Assembly (NCBI GenBank): GCA_036389135.1
Contig: DASVQP010000003.1
Span: forward strand, 57,612 to 121,611
Source: Longimicrobium sp.
GTDB lineage: Bacteria > Gemmatimonadota > Gemmatimonadetes > Longimicrobiales > Longimicrobiaceae
DNA length: 64,000 nucleotides
Reading direction: 5' to 3'
The notes beneath the pieces were generated by a model. It ran no database searches, was not told the DNA's origin, and saw nothing but the letters and a program-made list of their open reading frames with translations. Positions within the stretch are counted from its first letter, which is position 1. Every line of letters starts with the position of its first letter. The position numbers were made by a program, and so were the translations under genes. Positions 17,466 through 26,270 of the stretch are shown in pieces.

Positions 17466-20315
17466 TCAGGGAATCGGGATGGCCACGTTGGCGCTGGCCC
17501 CCGGTGCGGAGCAGCCGGCGACGTTGCAGGCGCGGACGAAGTACCGGTACGTCTGGCCGGCGGTGACGGTGCCATCCGCGAAGCTCACCGCGCCCGCTGC
17601 GAGCCTGCCGAGGGTCTGCGACGTTCCCAGGGAACCGTCCGGGTTCATCATGCGGCGCGCGACGGTGAACGAGGTCTCGTTGGTGCTGGCGTCGGTCCAG
17701 GTCACCTGTACCCCGGTGCCCGAGGTCGCCAGGGCCGCGACGTTCGTGGGCGGCGGCGGGATGGTGGGGGCGGTGACGTTCGGAGTCGCCGCCACGGCGG
17801 AGCAGCCGGCCGGGTTGCAGGCGCGGACCTGATAGCGGTACGTCTGGCCCGGCGTGACGGTGCTGTCCGCGAACACCGTCGTGTTGGCCGGCACCGCGCC
17901 GATGGGCTGCGGCGGTCCCAGCGAACGGTCCGGGTTCACCAGGCGGCGCGCGAGGGTGAACGAGGTCTCAGTGGTGCTGGCGTCGGTCCACGTCACCTGG
18001 ATGCGGTTGGCCGCCACGGCCGCAGCGGCCGCGCCCGTGGGAGCGGCGGGAGCGCTGAGCGTCACCGGCGAGCTCTGCGAAACCGACGAACAGCCCGACC
18101 CGTTGCACGCGCTGATGCGGTACTGGTAGGTGCCGCCGGGGGCGAGCGCGCTGTCGGCGATGGCCGTGGTGTTCGCCGCCGGGGAGGACACGTACTGCCA
18201 CCCGCTCCAGGTGGTGTCGCCCGTCATCACGCGGCGCGTGAGCGAAAAGGCCATCTCGTTGCTGGAGCGGTCGGTCCAGGTCAGCCCCACCGAGGTCGGC
18301 CCCGCGATGGCGGCGGCGAGGTTGGTGGGGGCCAGTGGCGGCGCGGGCACGGTGACGTTGGCCGCCAGCGTCACGCCGGAGTACGACGACCACCCGCGAA
18401 GCATGACGTAGTACGTGCCCGGGGCAGGCATCGAGAGGTCGCAGCGTTCGGCGTTCCCGTTGAGGTACGGCCGGCAGTTGTACGCGGACAGCGTCGGAGG
18501 CTCGGCGTACCGCACGTACAGGTCGGCGTCACCCGTGCCGCCGCTGATCGTGACGGAAAGGCTCGTAGCGCCATTCGGCACGGTGACGGCGTAGAACGTC
18601 TCGCTTCCGTAGGCGCCCGAAAGGTTGGTCCGCGGCGTCCCGGACTGCAGCGGCAACACGTCGGTCACCCGCACCGTGACGCCCACGTAGCGCGATGGGA
18701 TTCCCGCGGCCGTGTCCCGCACCGTCAGGGTTCCGGTGTAGCTGCCCGGTGCGAGGGAGGCGCTGGACACGGTCGCGTCCAGGGTGGAGGACGAGCCGGG
18801 CGTGAGTATCCCCGCGCCGGGGGCGACCGCCAGCCACGGGCGGTCGCTCGACGCGTTCCAGTTCAGATCCAGCGTCCCGCCGTTGCTGAGGATGATGGGC
18901 AGCGACGCCGTGGATTCGGCGAGCGTAGCGGCGTGGATGGCGCCGGCATCCTCCGCGGCCTGCCTGGGCGCGCCGCCCCCGGAGGCCGTGAACCGCTGAT
19001 CGGGGGTGTTCTCGGCCGGAGCGGCGGCCGCGGTGCCCTGGGTGCGCAGGAAGGTAAAGCTGAGCGACGACTTGTTCAGCACGATCGCGGGCGCCGGCAC
19101 GGGCGGCGCGGGCGGCGTGAGCCTGGAATACAGCAGGGTGTTGGGCGAGCCGGCCGCGTCGCCGATCGCGCCGACGGTGCCGGAGCTGAGGATCGCCTGG
19201 GCCACCGTGGCGGGGGTGGCGGTGGGGTGGTCCTCCAGGTACGCCGCCGCCACGCCCGCCACGTGCGGCGCCGCCATGGAGGTGCCGCTGATGGTGCTGA
19301 TGGCAGCGTCACCCGTGGCCCACGCGCTGGTGATGCTCGAACCCGGTGCGAAGAGGTCGACGCAGTTCCCCCAGTTGGAAAACGACGAGCGGGCGTCGGT
19401 GGAGGTCGACGACGCGACCGTGAGGGCGGTGGGGGTGCTTGCCGGCGAGCGCGAGCAGGCATCCGTGTTCTCGTTGCCGGCCGCGACGGCGTAGACGACG
19501 CCCGAGGCGATGGACGCGGCTACCGCGTCGTTCATTGGGGCGTGCACGCTCCCGCCCAGCGACATGTTCGCCACGGCCGGCTTCTGCGCGTTGGCCGTCA
19601 CCCAGTCGACGGCCGCGATGACGGTGGAGGTCGCCGTCCCGCCCGTGCACCCGAAGACGCGCACGGCGACGACGCTGGCGTTCTTGGCCACGCCGTACGT
19701 GCTGCCCGCAATGGTACCGGCCACGTGCGTGCCGTGGCCGTGGCAGTCCTGGCCGTTGCGCCCGTCGCCCACGAAGTCGGCGCCCACGCTGGCGCGGCCG
19801 TTGAACTCGGTGTGCGTGGTGCGGATGCCGGTGTCGATCACGTACACCTTTACGCCGTTGCCGCTGGGCGTGTAGCTGAACGTGGTGCTCAGGGGCAGGG
19901 CGCGCTGGTCGATGCGGTCGAGCCCCCACGTCGCGTTGTTCTGCTGCGTCTCGTCGGGTGTGACCCAGCCGTCCTCCGCCACGTACTTGACCTGCGGATT
20001 GCGCCGCAGCTGATCCACCGCGGCGGGGCTCAGGCTTGCCGCAAAGCCCTTGAGCGCGGTCTCGTAGCTGTAGTGGAGACGCCCGCCGTGCGCCGCCACC
20101 ATCTCGCGGCTCACGGAGGCCGGGCTGGCGACGCCGTTCTCCAGCACCACGACGTAGCGGCCGGGGATCGCCGAGGGGCCCGCGGAGTGCATCGGCGCCA
20201 GGTCTCCGGGCGCGCGGGCGGAGCCTGCCGGGCCGGTGGCCGGGCGGTCGCAGGCTGCGAACGCCGCGGCCGCGAGAACGGGGGCGAGCGTGCGGAGCCA
20301 AGGGTGCTTCGTCAT
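17466..20315 (-). CDS. Subtilisin-like serine protease lipoprotein (S8, proteinase K type) with PPC and fibronectin type III domains
   Basis: 949 residues. Lipobox FAAC gives Cys22. An inhibitor I9 propeptide spans about residues 50-118. The S8 catalytic triad is Asp161 (VIDTGI), His194 (HGTH) and Ser346 (SGTSMAAP), with oxyanion Asn281 (AAGNEN). After it comes a linker, a beta-sandwich (LDATVSSASLAPGSY), a pre-peptidase C-terminal (PPC) domain near 590-680 (GTGDADLYVRY), and three fibronectin type III repeats, each starting with a PTN/TGA and an LTWTD/VTWTD strand. Probably an extracellular or surface protease. Confidence 0.93.
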   Translation of the reverse strand: MTKHPWLRTLAPVLAAAAFAACDRPATGPAGSARAPGDLAPMHSAGPSAIPGRYVVVLENGVASPASVSREMVAAHGGRLHYSYETALKGFAASLSPAAVDQLRRNPQVKYVAEDGWVTPDETQQNNATWGLDRIDQRALPLSTTFSYTPSGNGVKVYVIDTGIRTTHTEFNGRASVGADFVGDGRNGQDCHGHGTHVAGTIAGSTYGVAKNASVVAVRVFGCTGGTATSTVIAAVDWVTANAQKPAVANMSLGGSVHAPMNDAVAASIASGVVYAVAAGNENTDACSRSPASTPTALTVASSTSTDARSSFSNWGNCVDLFAPGSSITSAWATGDAAISTISGTSMAAPHVAGVAAAYLEDHPTATPATVAQAILSSGTVGAIGDAAGSPNTLLYSRLTPPAPPVPAPAIVLNKSSLSFTFLRTQGTAAAAPAENTPDQRFTASGGGAPRQAAEDAGAIHAATLAESTASLPIILSNGGTLDLNWNASSDRPWLAVAPGAGILTPGSSSTLDATVSSASLAPGSYTGTLTVRDTAAGIPSRYVGVTVRVTDVLPLQSGTPRTNLSGAYGSETFYAVTVPNGATSLSVTISGGTGDADLYVRYAEPPTLSAYNCRPYLNGNAERCDLSMPAPGTYYVMLRGWSSYSGVTLAANVTVPAPPLAPTNLAAAIAGPTSVGLTWTDRSSNEMAFSLTRRVMTGDTTWSGWQYVSSPAANTTAIADSALAPGGTYQYRISACNGSGCSSVSQSSPVTLSAPAAPTGAAAAAVAANRIQVTWTDASTTETSFTLARRLVNPDRSLGPPQPIGAVPANTTVFADSTVTPGQTYRYQVRACNPAGCSAVAATPNVTAPTIPPPPTNVAALATSGTGVQVTWTDASTNETSFTVARRMMNPDGSLGTSQTLGRLAAGAVSFADGTVTAGQTYRYFVRACNVAGCSAPGASANVAIPIP

Positions 20316-20540
20316 CAAGGGCCGTCCGGGAAAAGATGAGTGCGCGCCCGCTGGGCCGGGACGCGGGGCAACGGGGGGTGGCGGACTACGGGATTGCGTG
20401 TGGGACTGGAACGGAGAGCGGTCTGCTGCTGGAATCTGTGCGACACGATCCCGGAGCAGCGAGGGGTAAATTAGCCTGAACGGAACTGCGAGACAAGAAC
20501 ATTCGCTCGCGGAGATTGGCAGGGGAACCGCAACCGCTTG

Positions 20541-20613
20541 GCTCACGCAGAGACACGGAGACACAGAGGAAGAACCGCGAAAGGGTTAGTTCCCCTCTGT
20601 GCCCTCCGTGTGA
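20541..20613 (+). repeat. Hairpin repeat, CACAGAGACACGGAG family
   Basis: GCTCACGCAGAGACACGGAG pairs with CTCTGTGCCCTCCGTGTGAT about 35 bases further on. It lies in the 383-base divergent gap between the protease and thiolase genes. The remainder of that gap shows no other recognisable site. Confidence 0.8.
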
Positions 20614-20698
20614 TGCTTTCCAGTTCCCCTTGTTATGAGCGGAGTTCAGGGAAAGATTGCGGGGTTCCGCGGGGCTCCACCTGAATGAGGGGATTCGG

Positions 20699-21997
20699 AT
20701 GAACGGAATCGGGCGCAGGGTCGCCATCATCGACGGGTGCCGGACGCCCTTTGCGAAGTCGGGGAGCGACTTCAGGGACATGACCTCCACCCAGCTCGGC
20801 AAGATCGCCGTGCGCGAGCTGCTGTCGCGCACCGAGCTGGACGTGGAGCTGATCGACCACGTGGTGTACGGCACCGTCATCCAGTCGGTGAAGGAGCCGA
20901 ACATCGCGCGCGAGGTCACGCTCGGCTCGGGGATTCCGCCGCGGGTGCCGTCGTTCACGGTGGGGCGCGCCTGCGCGTCGTCCAACCAGGCGATCACCTC
21001 GGCGGCGGAGCAGATCGGGCTGGGGATGGCGGACGTGGTGATCGCCGGCGGCGCGGAGTCGCTGACCGACGTGCCGATCCTCTTCTCCCCCGAGTTCCGC
21101 AACGCGCTGGTGAGGGCGTCCAAGGCCCGCACCCTGCCGGAGCGGCTGAAGGCGTTCGCCACGCTGCGCCCCAAGCACCTGGGGCCGGTCACCCCCGCCA
21201 TCGCCGAGCCGACGACGGGGATGACGATGGGCGAGTCGGCCGAGCAGATGGCGCAGCAGAACGGGATCACGCGCGAGGAGCAGGACCGCTGGGCGCTGCG
21301 CTCTCACCAGCTGGCCGCCGCGGCGACGGCGGACGGGCGGCTGACGGCCGAGATCGCGCCGGCGTACATCCCCCCGAAGTACGACAAGGTGCTGCAGGAG
21401 GACAACGGCATCCGCGCGGACACTTCGCTGGAGAAGCTGTCGTCGCTGCGGCCGGTGTTCGACAAGCGCTACGGCACGGTGACGGCCGGCAACGCGTCGC
21501 CGCTGACGGACGGGGCTTCGGCGGTGCTGCTGATGAGCGAGGAGAAGGCGGCCGCGCTGGGGTACAAGCCGCTGGGCTTCATCCGCAGCTACGCGTACGC
21601 CGCGCTGGCCCCCAACGACCAGCTGCTGCAGGGGCCCGTGTACGCGGCGCCGGTGGCGCTGGACCGCGCGGGGCTCACCATCAAGGACATCGCCCTGCTG
21701 GAGATCCACGAGGCGTTCGCGGCGCAGGTGCTCTCCAACCTGCAGTGGTTCGACTCGGACAAGATCGCGCGCGAGCGGCTGGGGCGCGACAAGGCGATCG
21801 GCATTCCGCCCGAGGACCGCATCAACGTGATGGGCGGCTCCATCGCCATCGGGCACCCGTTCGGCGCCACGGGCGGGCGCATCACGGTTACGCTGCTCAA
21901 CGAGCTGCGCCGGCGCGGCGAGCAGTTCGGGATGATCAGCGTGTGCGCCGCCGGCGCCATGGGCTTCGTGATGATCGTGGAGGCCGCGCCGAATTGA
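20699..21997 (+). CDS. Acetyl-CoA acyltransferase (thiolase), FadI type
   Basis: 432 residues. The nucleophile is Cys92 in GRACASSNQAIT, the catalytic His pair lies in EIHEAFAAQVL and IAIGHPFGATGGR, and the second Cys is in SVCAAGAMGF. Length and the ACASSNQA context fit the FadI/trifunctional-beta branch that performs the last step of fatty-acid beta-oxidation. The start was chosen at MNGIGRR, where the thiolase fold begins. Confidence 0.93.
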   Translation: MNGIGRRVAIIDGCRTPFAKSGSDFRDMTSTQLGKIAVRELLSRTELDVELIDHVVYGTVIQSVKEPNIAREVTLGSGIPPRVPSFTVGRACASSNQAITSAAEQIGLGMADVVIAGGAESLTDVPILFSPEFRNALVRASKARTLPERLKAFATLRPKHLGPVTPAIAEPTTGMTMGESAEQMAQQNGITREEQDRWALRSHQLAAAATADGRLTAEIAPAYIPPKYDKVLQEDNGIRADTSLEKLSSLRPVFDKRYGTVTAGNASPLTDGASAVLLMSEEKAAALGYKPLGFIRSYAYAALAPNDQLLQGPVYAAPVALDRAGLTIKDIALLEIHEAFAAQVLSNLQWFDSDKIARERLGRDKAIGIPPEDRINVMGGSIAIGHPFGATGGRITVTLLNELRRRGEQFGMISVCAAGAMGFVMIVEAAPN

Positions 21998-22018
21998 GAG
22001 AACAAAGAGAACAGATGG

Positions 22019-22103
22019 CCTCACACAGAGCCACAGAGTGAACTGAAAGAACAAATAAGTGGTTCTCTGTGCCTTCGCCGTTCCCTCAGTGTCTCTGTGT
22101 GAC
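22019..22103 (+). repeat. Hairpin repeat, CACAGAGCCACAGAG family
   Basis: CCTCACACAGAGCCACAGAG is mirrored by CTCAGTGTCTCTGTGTGACGG. It lies directly after the thiolase gene and may end its transcript. Confidence 0.8.
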
Positions 22104-22249
22104 GGTTTTACGAGCCCTCCGCGCCCGTCATCGTACTCGATGGCGGGCGCTTCGCTCGCTGCTCTGGCGCCGCTTGTTTTCGGTATATGTTCGGGTTATT
22201 TTGGTGCACTGCTTCCCGATGTCCGGGGCGGGTCACGCGGAGGGTACTC

Positions 22250-23221
22250 ATGGGCGGAACGGATCGGCGGGGGGCACGGAATGATGAGGATGCGGGCGTG
22301 CCTGCCTCGATGTCGGCCGCTACGCTGGACTTCGCGCGCAGGGCGGCGAGGAACGACGAGCCCGTGCTGCTGCTGGGCGAGACGGGCTCGGGGAAGTCGC
22401 ACCTGGCGGCGGTGATTCACCGGCTGAGCGCGCGCGCACGCGGGCCCTTCCACCACGTCAACTGCGGCGCCATTCCGGACACTCTCTTTGAGCGGGAGAT
22501 GTTCGGGCACGTGCGCGGCGCATTCACGGACGCCAAAGAGTCGCGCGAGGGGGCGTTCGAGGCGGCGAACGGCGGCACGCTCTTCCTGGACGAGGTGGGC
22601 GAGCTGCCGCTGTCGGTGCAGCCCAAGCTCCTCTCCGTGTTGGAGGAGCGGCGGGTGCGAAGGCTGGGCGCCACGCACGACACCCCCGTGGACGTGCGCG
22701 TGGTGACGGCCACCAACGCCGACCTGGTGGCGATGGTGGCGGGCAAGCAGTTCCGTGAGGATCTCTTTCACCGCATCGCCGTGCTGCGCTTTCGCGTGCC
22801 GCCGCTGCGCGAACGGAAGCGCGAGCTGCCGGGGCTGGTGCAGCACCTGCTGGAGCGGCGCGGCACCGGCGGCGCCACCCCCGAGGTGACTCCCGAGGCG
22901 ATGGAGCTGATCCGCGCGCACCCATGGCCCGGCAACGTGCGCGAGCTGGACAACGCGCTGCGCCGGGCGGTGGTGTACGCCGAGCAGGAGCCCATCGCAC
23001 CGCACCACCTGCCGGAGGAGATCCGCGTTGAGGCGGCGCCCGCGGCCGGGGTGGCAGCGGCGCCGCAGCGCTACGTGGCTCCGGACGATCCCGAGGTGGA
23101 GCGGCGGATGATCGTGGAGGCGCTCCAGGCGGAGGGCGGCAACCGCACCCGGGCGGCGCGGCGGCTGGGGATGTCGAGGTCGGCGCTGTGGAGCAAGATC
23201 CATCGGCATCGGATCACTTGA
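22250..23221 (+). CDS. Sigma-54-dependent transcriptional activator without receiver domain
   Basis: 323 residues. Walker A is GETGSGKS near residue 45, the sigma-54 contact loop reads GAFTDA (usually GAFTGA) near 95, Walker B is GGTLFLDEVGEL, and arginine fingers are in FREDLFHRIAVLRFRVPPLR. The C-terminus has a Fis-type helix-turn-helix (GGNRTRAARRLGMSRSALW). The N-terminal sensory part is only about 20 residues. It probably activates sigma-54 promoters constitutively or through a partner. AGG precedes the chosen ATG. Confidence 0.9.
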   Translation: MGGTDRRGARNDEDAGVPASMSAATLDFARRAARNDEPVLLLGETGSGKSHLAAVIHRLSARARGPFHHVNCGAIPDTLFEREMFGHVRGAFTDAKESREGAFEAANGGTLFLDEVGELPLSVQPKLLSVLEERRVRRLGATHDTPVDVRVVTATNADLVAMVAGKQFREDLFHRIAVLRFRVPPLRERKRELPGLVQHLLERRGTGGATPEVTPEAMELIRAHPWPGNVRELDNALRRAVVYAEQEPIAPHHLPEEIRVEAAPAAGVAAAPQRYVAPDDPEVERRMIVEALQAEGGNRTRAARRLGMSRSALWSKIHRHRIT

Positions 23222-23252
23222 AAGTGCCAAGTGCCAAGTGCCAAGTGCCAGG
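23222..23252 (+). repeat. Single-arm AGTGCCA tandem array
   Basis: Four AAGTGCC words directly after the activator stop. Unlike the copy in the suf operon it lacks an inverse arm, so it appears to be half of a repeat. Confidence 0.65.
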
Positions 23253-23286
23253 CAAATGGAAACCTGGGTGCATTTTGAACGGCTGG

Positions 23287-23440
23287 TCTCACGCAGAGGC
23301 GCAGAGACGCAGGAGAGGAACAAGGATCTCACACAGAGCCACAGAGAGAACAGCCAGGGGGTTTCCTCTGTGGCTTGCGGTTCCCTCCGTGTGCTCTGTG
23401 TGAGGCTTTTCTCTTTTGTTCTTTCCCGCGCCTCTGCGTG
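23287..23440 (+). repeat. Nested pair of hairpin repeats
   Basis: The outer arms (CACGCAGAGGCGCAGAGACG and its mirror ending CCTCTGCGTG) enclose a complete second inverted repeat at 23328-23404 whose arms are CTCACACAGAGCCACAGAG and CTCTGTGTGAGG. One hairpin sits in the loop of another of the same general type but different wording. Confidence 0.8.
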
Positions 23441-23510
23441 TGCTAAGTCCTCAGATCGAGAGTGAGGACGAAAGGGAGAGATCCTGACGACGGGCCCGGA
23501 CGACGGTGCG

Positions 23511-23550
23511 GAGGCGCGGAGAAGAGGTGCTTCTCCGCGCCTCTTTCCGT
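23511..23550 (+). terminator. Hairpin terminator
   Basis: GAGGCGCGGAGAAG / CTTCTCCGCGCCTC stem with TTT after it. From here to 23884 I see no gene or clear promoter; the stretch contains no recognisable repeat either. Confidence 0.7.
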
Positions 23551-23884
23551 CCGTACCCGCGGCGGGAGCGTATACACACCGTGCACACAGTGTAAAAACC
23601 CATGGATAACCCCTCCGGCTCGTCCATGTCAGCGGCCACATTGCGTGGTCAAGTCCAGGCGCCGTGCCGATTTCAGCCGTCCACAAACAATCGGCCAGAA
23701 ACGGCATGCCGCATGCCTTAAGAGGGGTCGGCAACACGGGAGAAGACCGGGCCCGGAGAACGATCGTGAGGCCAGGGAGGGGAGCAAGGCTCGAGGTGCC
23801 GTGTGCACCTGGGAGATCGGCTTCGCACCCCGGCGGGCAATCGAGCCCGGCGGGGACCACACACCCAGGCATCAGGGGCACATC

Positions 23885-24256
23885 ATGGCCAGCAACGAAC
23901 AGATCGCCGAACTCACCACGAACCTCAACACGGTGGTCAGCCACCCCCGGTTCGCCGAGCTGCTGGAGCAGCTGGAGAGGGAGCCGGAGGAGAGCCGCAA
24001 GCAGTTCATCCGCGAGCGCATGAACCCGGACGCGCTCCGGGAGCAGGGGATCCCGGTGAAGCCCGAGCTGCGCTCGGTGGTCCGCTACTTCGAGGACCCG
24101 CACTCGGCGGTGATCAGCTCCGAGTTCGTCACGGCCGAGGACGGCACGCCGGGCGAGCTCAGGACCATCAGCGACGTCACCGTGTGCGCCTCCTTCGGCA
24201 TGGGGTTGTGCGTGTCGGTGGGCGCTACGCTGAGCAACACGGCGGCGACCGCCTAG
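23885..24256 (+). CDS. Leader-type small protein, possible RiPP precursor (nitrile-hydratase-leader-like)
   Basis: 123 residues. The first ~75 residues are helical and acidic (HPRFAELLEQLEREPE; LREQGIPVKPELRSVVRYFE), resembling the nitrile-hydratase-leader (NHLP) layout of some peptide natural-product precursors: a P-x-F helix, then a G-I/V-x-V/P-P motif, then a beta strand. The last 25 residues are quite different: Cys-, Gly-, Ser- and Thr-rich (TVCASFGMGLCVSVGATLS). The same leader layout recurs in the next gene. No modification enzyme is adjacent, so the RiPP role is inference; a structural or regulatory protein is possible. Confidence 0.5.
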   Translation: MASNEQIAELTTNLNTVVSHPRFAELLEQLEREPEESRKQFIRERMNPDALREQGIPVKPELRSVVRYFEDPHSAVISSEFVTAEDGTPGELRTISDVTVCASFGMGLCVSVGATLSNTAATA

Positions 24257-24270
24257 CCGACCCTCACGCC

Positions 24271-24310
24271 GCCGGTGCAGGCGCGGGACTCACTCCGCGC
24301 CTGCACCGGC
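24271..24310 (+). terminator. Near-perfect hairpin after the first leader-type gene
   Basis: GCCGGTGCAGGCGCGG pairs perfectly with CCGCGCCTGCACCGGC around an eight-base loop. No U-run follows, so it may stabilise the upstream message or attenuate readthrough rather than terminate fully. Confidence 0.65.
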
Positions 24311-24377
24311 GACGCCGGACCCTTTCCGGAGCATGCGGCTCCGGTTCCAGATCCGCCCTCATCCAGGAAAACGACTC

Positions 24378-24791
24378 ATGATCGACGGACAGCAGCTCGC
24401 CAAGAACATCCGGGCGGCGCTCGACGACGTCGCCGCCTTCATCGCCACCCCGGCCTTCCGCAAGGTGCTCGCGGAGTTCAGCGCGACTCCCACGGCGCTG
24501 CGCGGGCACTTCGTGCGCAGCGTGCTGATCAACAGGCAAGAGCTCGCCCGCCGCGGCGTGCAGGTGCCGGAGGACCTGACCATCCAGCGCTCCGCCTTCG
24601 AGGACGACCGGCCGACGCTGTTCTGCATCACCAAGTACCTTCCCGACATGGGAGCGGCCAGGAAGAAGGTGACGGTGACCTTTGACGAAGCCTGGGAGAA
24701 GTCGCTGGACATCCCCGGCTTCTCGGCCGACCAGCTGGAGGGCGACACGTGCTTCTACGAGGAGATCGCCCCCGCGGGGAACGCGGCGTAG
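24378..24791 (+). CDS. Leader-type small protein, paralogue of the preceding gene
   Basis: 137 residues. It aligns with the upstream protein over the leader: TPAFRKVLAEFSATPTALRG against HPRFAELLEQLEREPEESRK, then LARRGVQVPEDLTIQRSAFE against LREQGIPVKPELRSVVRYFE. The strand after the VPEDL motif (LFCITKYLP) is where NHLP leaders end. The C-terminal third (EGDTCFYEEIAPAGNAA) is different and has one Cys. No enzyme motif is seen. Confidence 0.5.
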   Translation: MIDGQQLAKNIRAALDDVAAFIATPAFRKVLAEFSATPTALRGHFVRSVLINRQELARRGVQVPEDLTIQRSAFEDDRPTLFCITKYLPDMGAARKKVTVTFDEAWEKSLDIPGFSADQLEGDTCFYEEIAPAGNAA

Positions 24792-24800
24792 CAGCGATGC

Positions 24801-24837
24801 ACCCGGCACACTCCGCGAACGCGGAGGTGCCGGGCAC
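24801..24837 (+). terminator. Hairpin after the second leader-type gene
   Basis: CCCGGCAC-CTCCGCG pairs with CGCGGAG-GTGCCGGG around AA. Its design matches the hairpin after the first leader-type gene. Confidence 0.65.
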
Positions 24838-24969
24838 CCCGCCGGGCGGAGCTTCCCGAACCAACGTGCGCCGCGGCAACGGCTCCATCCTCCCGAGCTG
24901 GCTGGCGCACGCGCTCACGAACCTGCCACGTACTCGGCTCTGGCGTGGCGACGAGAAAGAAGAACGGAC

Positions 24970-25045
24970 CGCGCTTTACACAGAGACACGGAGGGGACAG
25001 TAAAGGACTAACGAGAGGTTCCCTGTGCCTTCCCGCTCGCACTAA
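24970..25045 (+). repeat. Degenerate CACAGAGACACGGAG inverted repeat
   Basis: TTTACACAGAGACACGGAGG is only loosely mirrored by GGTTCCCTGTGCCTTCCCG. It is an eroded copy of the common repeat, in front of the amidase gene. Confidence 0.55.
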
Positions 25046-25099
25046 CGCACCAACACAGTGCCGTTCGCCATCCTGCAGGCGGCCGCAACAGGAGGTCCC

Positions 25100-25717
25100 A
25101 TGCCACCCCCCTTCCGCTCCCTGGGATCGGCCGGATTCGCCGATCTCCTGGGCCGCTTCGTGTTCACGCGGCGCATCGACACGGTGCACCTTCACCACAC
25201 CTGGCGGCCGAACCACGCCGAGTACCGGGGGCACGACACCATCGTGGGGATGTGGCGCTACCACACCCGCGAGAACGGGTGGAGCGACATCGCGCAGCAC
25301 CTCTCGATCGCGCCCGACGGCACGCTGTGGCTGGGGCGCGACTGGAACGCGGCCCCCGCCAGCGCCGCCGGGCACAACGGGAGCGCCAGGGCCGGGCCCT
25401 TCATGATCGAGATGATCGGCAACTTCGACGTCGGGCGCGACCGGCTGCAGGGCGCTCAGCGCGCGGCGATGATGGACGTGATCGCGCGGGTGCAGCGGCG
25501 CTTCGGGCTCCCCGCGGAGGCGCTCCGCTTCCACAGCCAGATGTCCGGCAAGACGTGCCCCGGAAGCTCGCTCAGCCGCGCGCAGGTGGTGGCCGAGGTC
25601 GCCACGCGTCACGTGGCGCTGGGCCCCGCCGCGCCCCCCGACGCAGACGACGCACACGGCCGCCGGCCTCCCCCGCTCGCTCGCGGCGGCGCTGGAAGGC
25701 GGGACGGCCGATGGTGA
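25100..25717 (+). CDS. N-acetylmuramoyl-L-alanine amidase (PGRP/amidase_2, endolysin type)
   Basis: 205 residues with AGGAGG just upstream of the ATG. Zinc-ligand context is present: HLHHTWRP near residue 35 and HSQMSGKTCPGSSL near 150, with conserved GMWRYHTRENGWSDIAQH and FMIEMIGNFD. It would cut the amide between MurNAc and L-Ala. No signal peptide, so release to the periplasm would need a holin, in line with the membrane proteins nearby. The C-terminus is a basic Pro/Arg/Gly tail. Confidence 0.88.
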   Translation: MPPPFRSLGSAGFADLLGRFVFTRRIDTVHLHHTWRPNHAEYRGHDTIVGMWRYHTRENGWSDIAQHLSIAPDGTLWLGRDWNAAPASAAGHNGSARAGPFMIEMIGNFDVGRDRLQGAQRAAMMDVIARVQRRFGLPAEALRFHSQMSGKTCPGSSLSRAQVVAEVATRHVALGPAAPPDADDAHGRRPPPLARGGAGRRDGRW

Positions 25718-25769
25718 AGTAGACGCCACACCGCGCGGCCCGGTGCCGCGCTAAAGGGATAGAGGGATC

Positions 25770-26243
25770 ATGACACGCGTTCTTCAGACGATGCTCGCGC
25801 AGGAAAACCTCCCCTTTTTCACCAACGACTGGGAGGGCGTTCTCAAGGTGCTCGGGGTGGTGCTCAGCATCGCGGGCCCGGTGATCCTCTCGGTGTGGAA
25901 GATCATGCAGGGGCCGCTCCAGGGGCAGATCGACGGCCTGGGGCGCCGCCTGAACGAAACGCAGACCTCCTGCACTCAGAACGCCGTGGCGCTGGAGGAC
26001 ACGCGCCGCCGCGCCGAGCGTGCCGAGTTCGAGGCCTCCGCCGCCGGCAAGGCGGTGGCCCGCCTGGAGACGGTGGTGGCCGCGCTGGGCGAGCAGTCGC
26101 AGGTGAACAAGGCGGAGATCGTGGAGCAGTTTCAGCATCGCGCGCAGGACATGCTGGAGGCCGTGCACGAGATCGAGAACTCGCTGGTGCGCGTGGAAAC
26201 GGTGCTGGAGCTGGAGGCGCGCCGCCGCCGCAAGGAGACGTGA
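25770..26243 (+). CDS. Membrane-anchored coiled-coil protein, possible phage lysis accessory
   Basis: 157 residues. One hydrophobic segment (VLKVLGVVLSIAGPVILSVW, about residues 24-45) is followed by a long helical, heptad-rich tail of about 100 residues that ends in basic residues. This resembles XhlA-like or other lysis-cassette accessory proteins in layout. It lies 50 bases after the amidase. Confidence 0.55.
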   Translation: MTRVLQTMLAQENLPFFTNDWEGVLKVLGVVLSIAGPVILSVWKIMQGPLQGQIDGLGRRLNETQTSCTQNAVALEDTRRRAERAEFEASAAGKAVARLETVVAALGEQSQVNKAEIVEQFQHRAQDMLEAVHEIENSLVRVETVLELEARRRRKET

Positions 26244-26270
26244 GCGCCACCGCACGGCGGAGCGAGGCTC

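Noticed and set aside
17427..20339. 970-codon plus-strand frame opposite the subtilase gene
   Set aside because: Antisense shadow; composition is Gly/Arg/Ala-rich and no domain is recognised, while the other strand has a complete protease.
22130..22250. Sigma-54 promoter upstream of the activator gene
   Set aside because: No GG-N10-GC pair with acceptable flanking bases was found.
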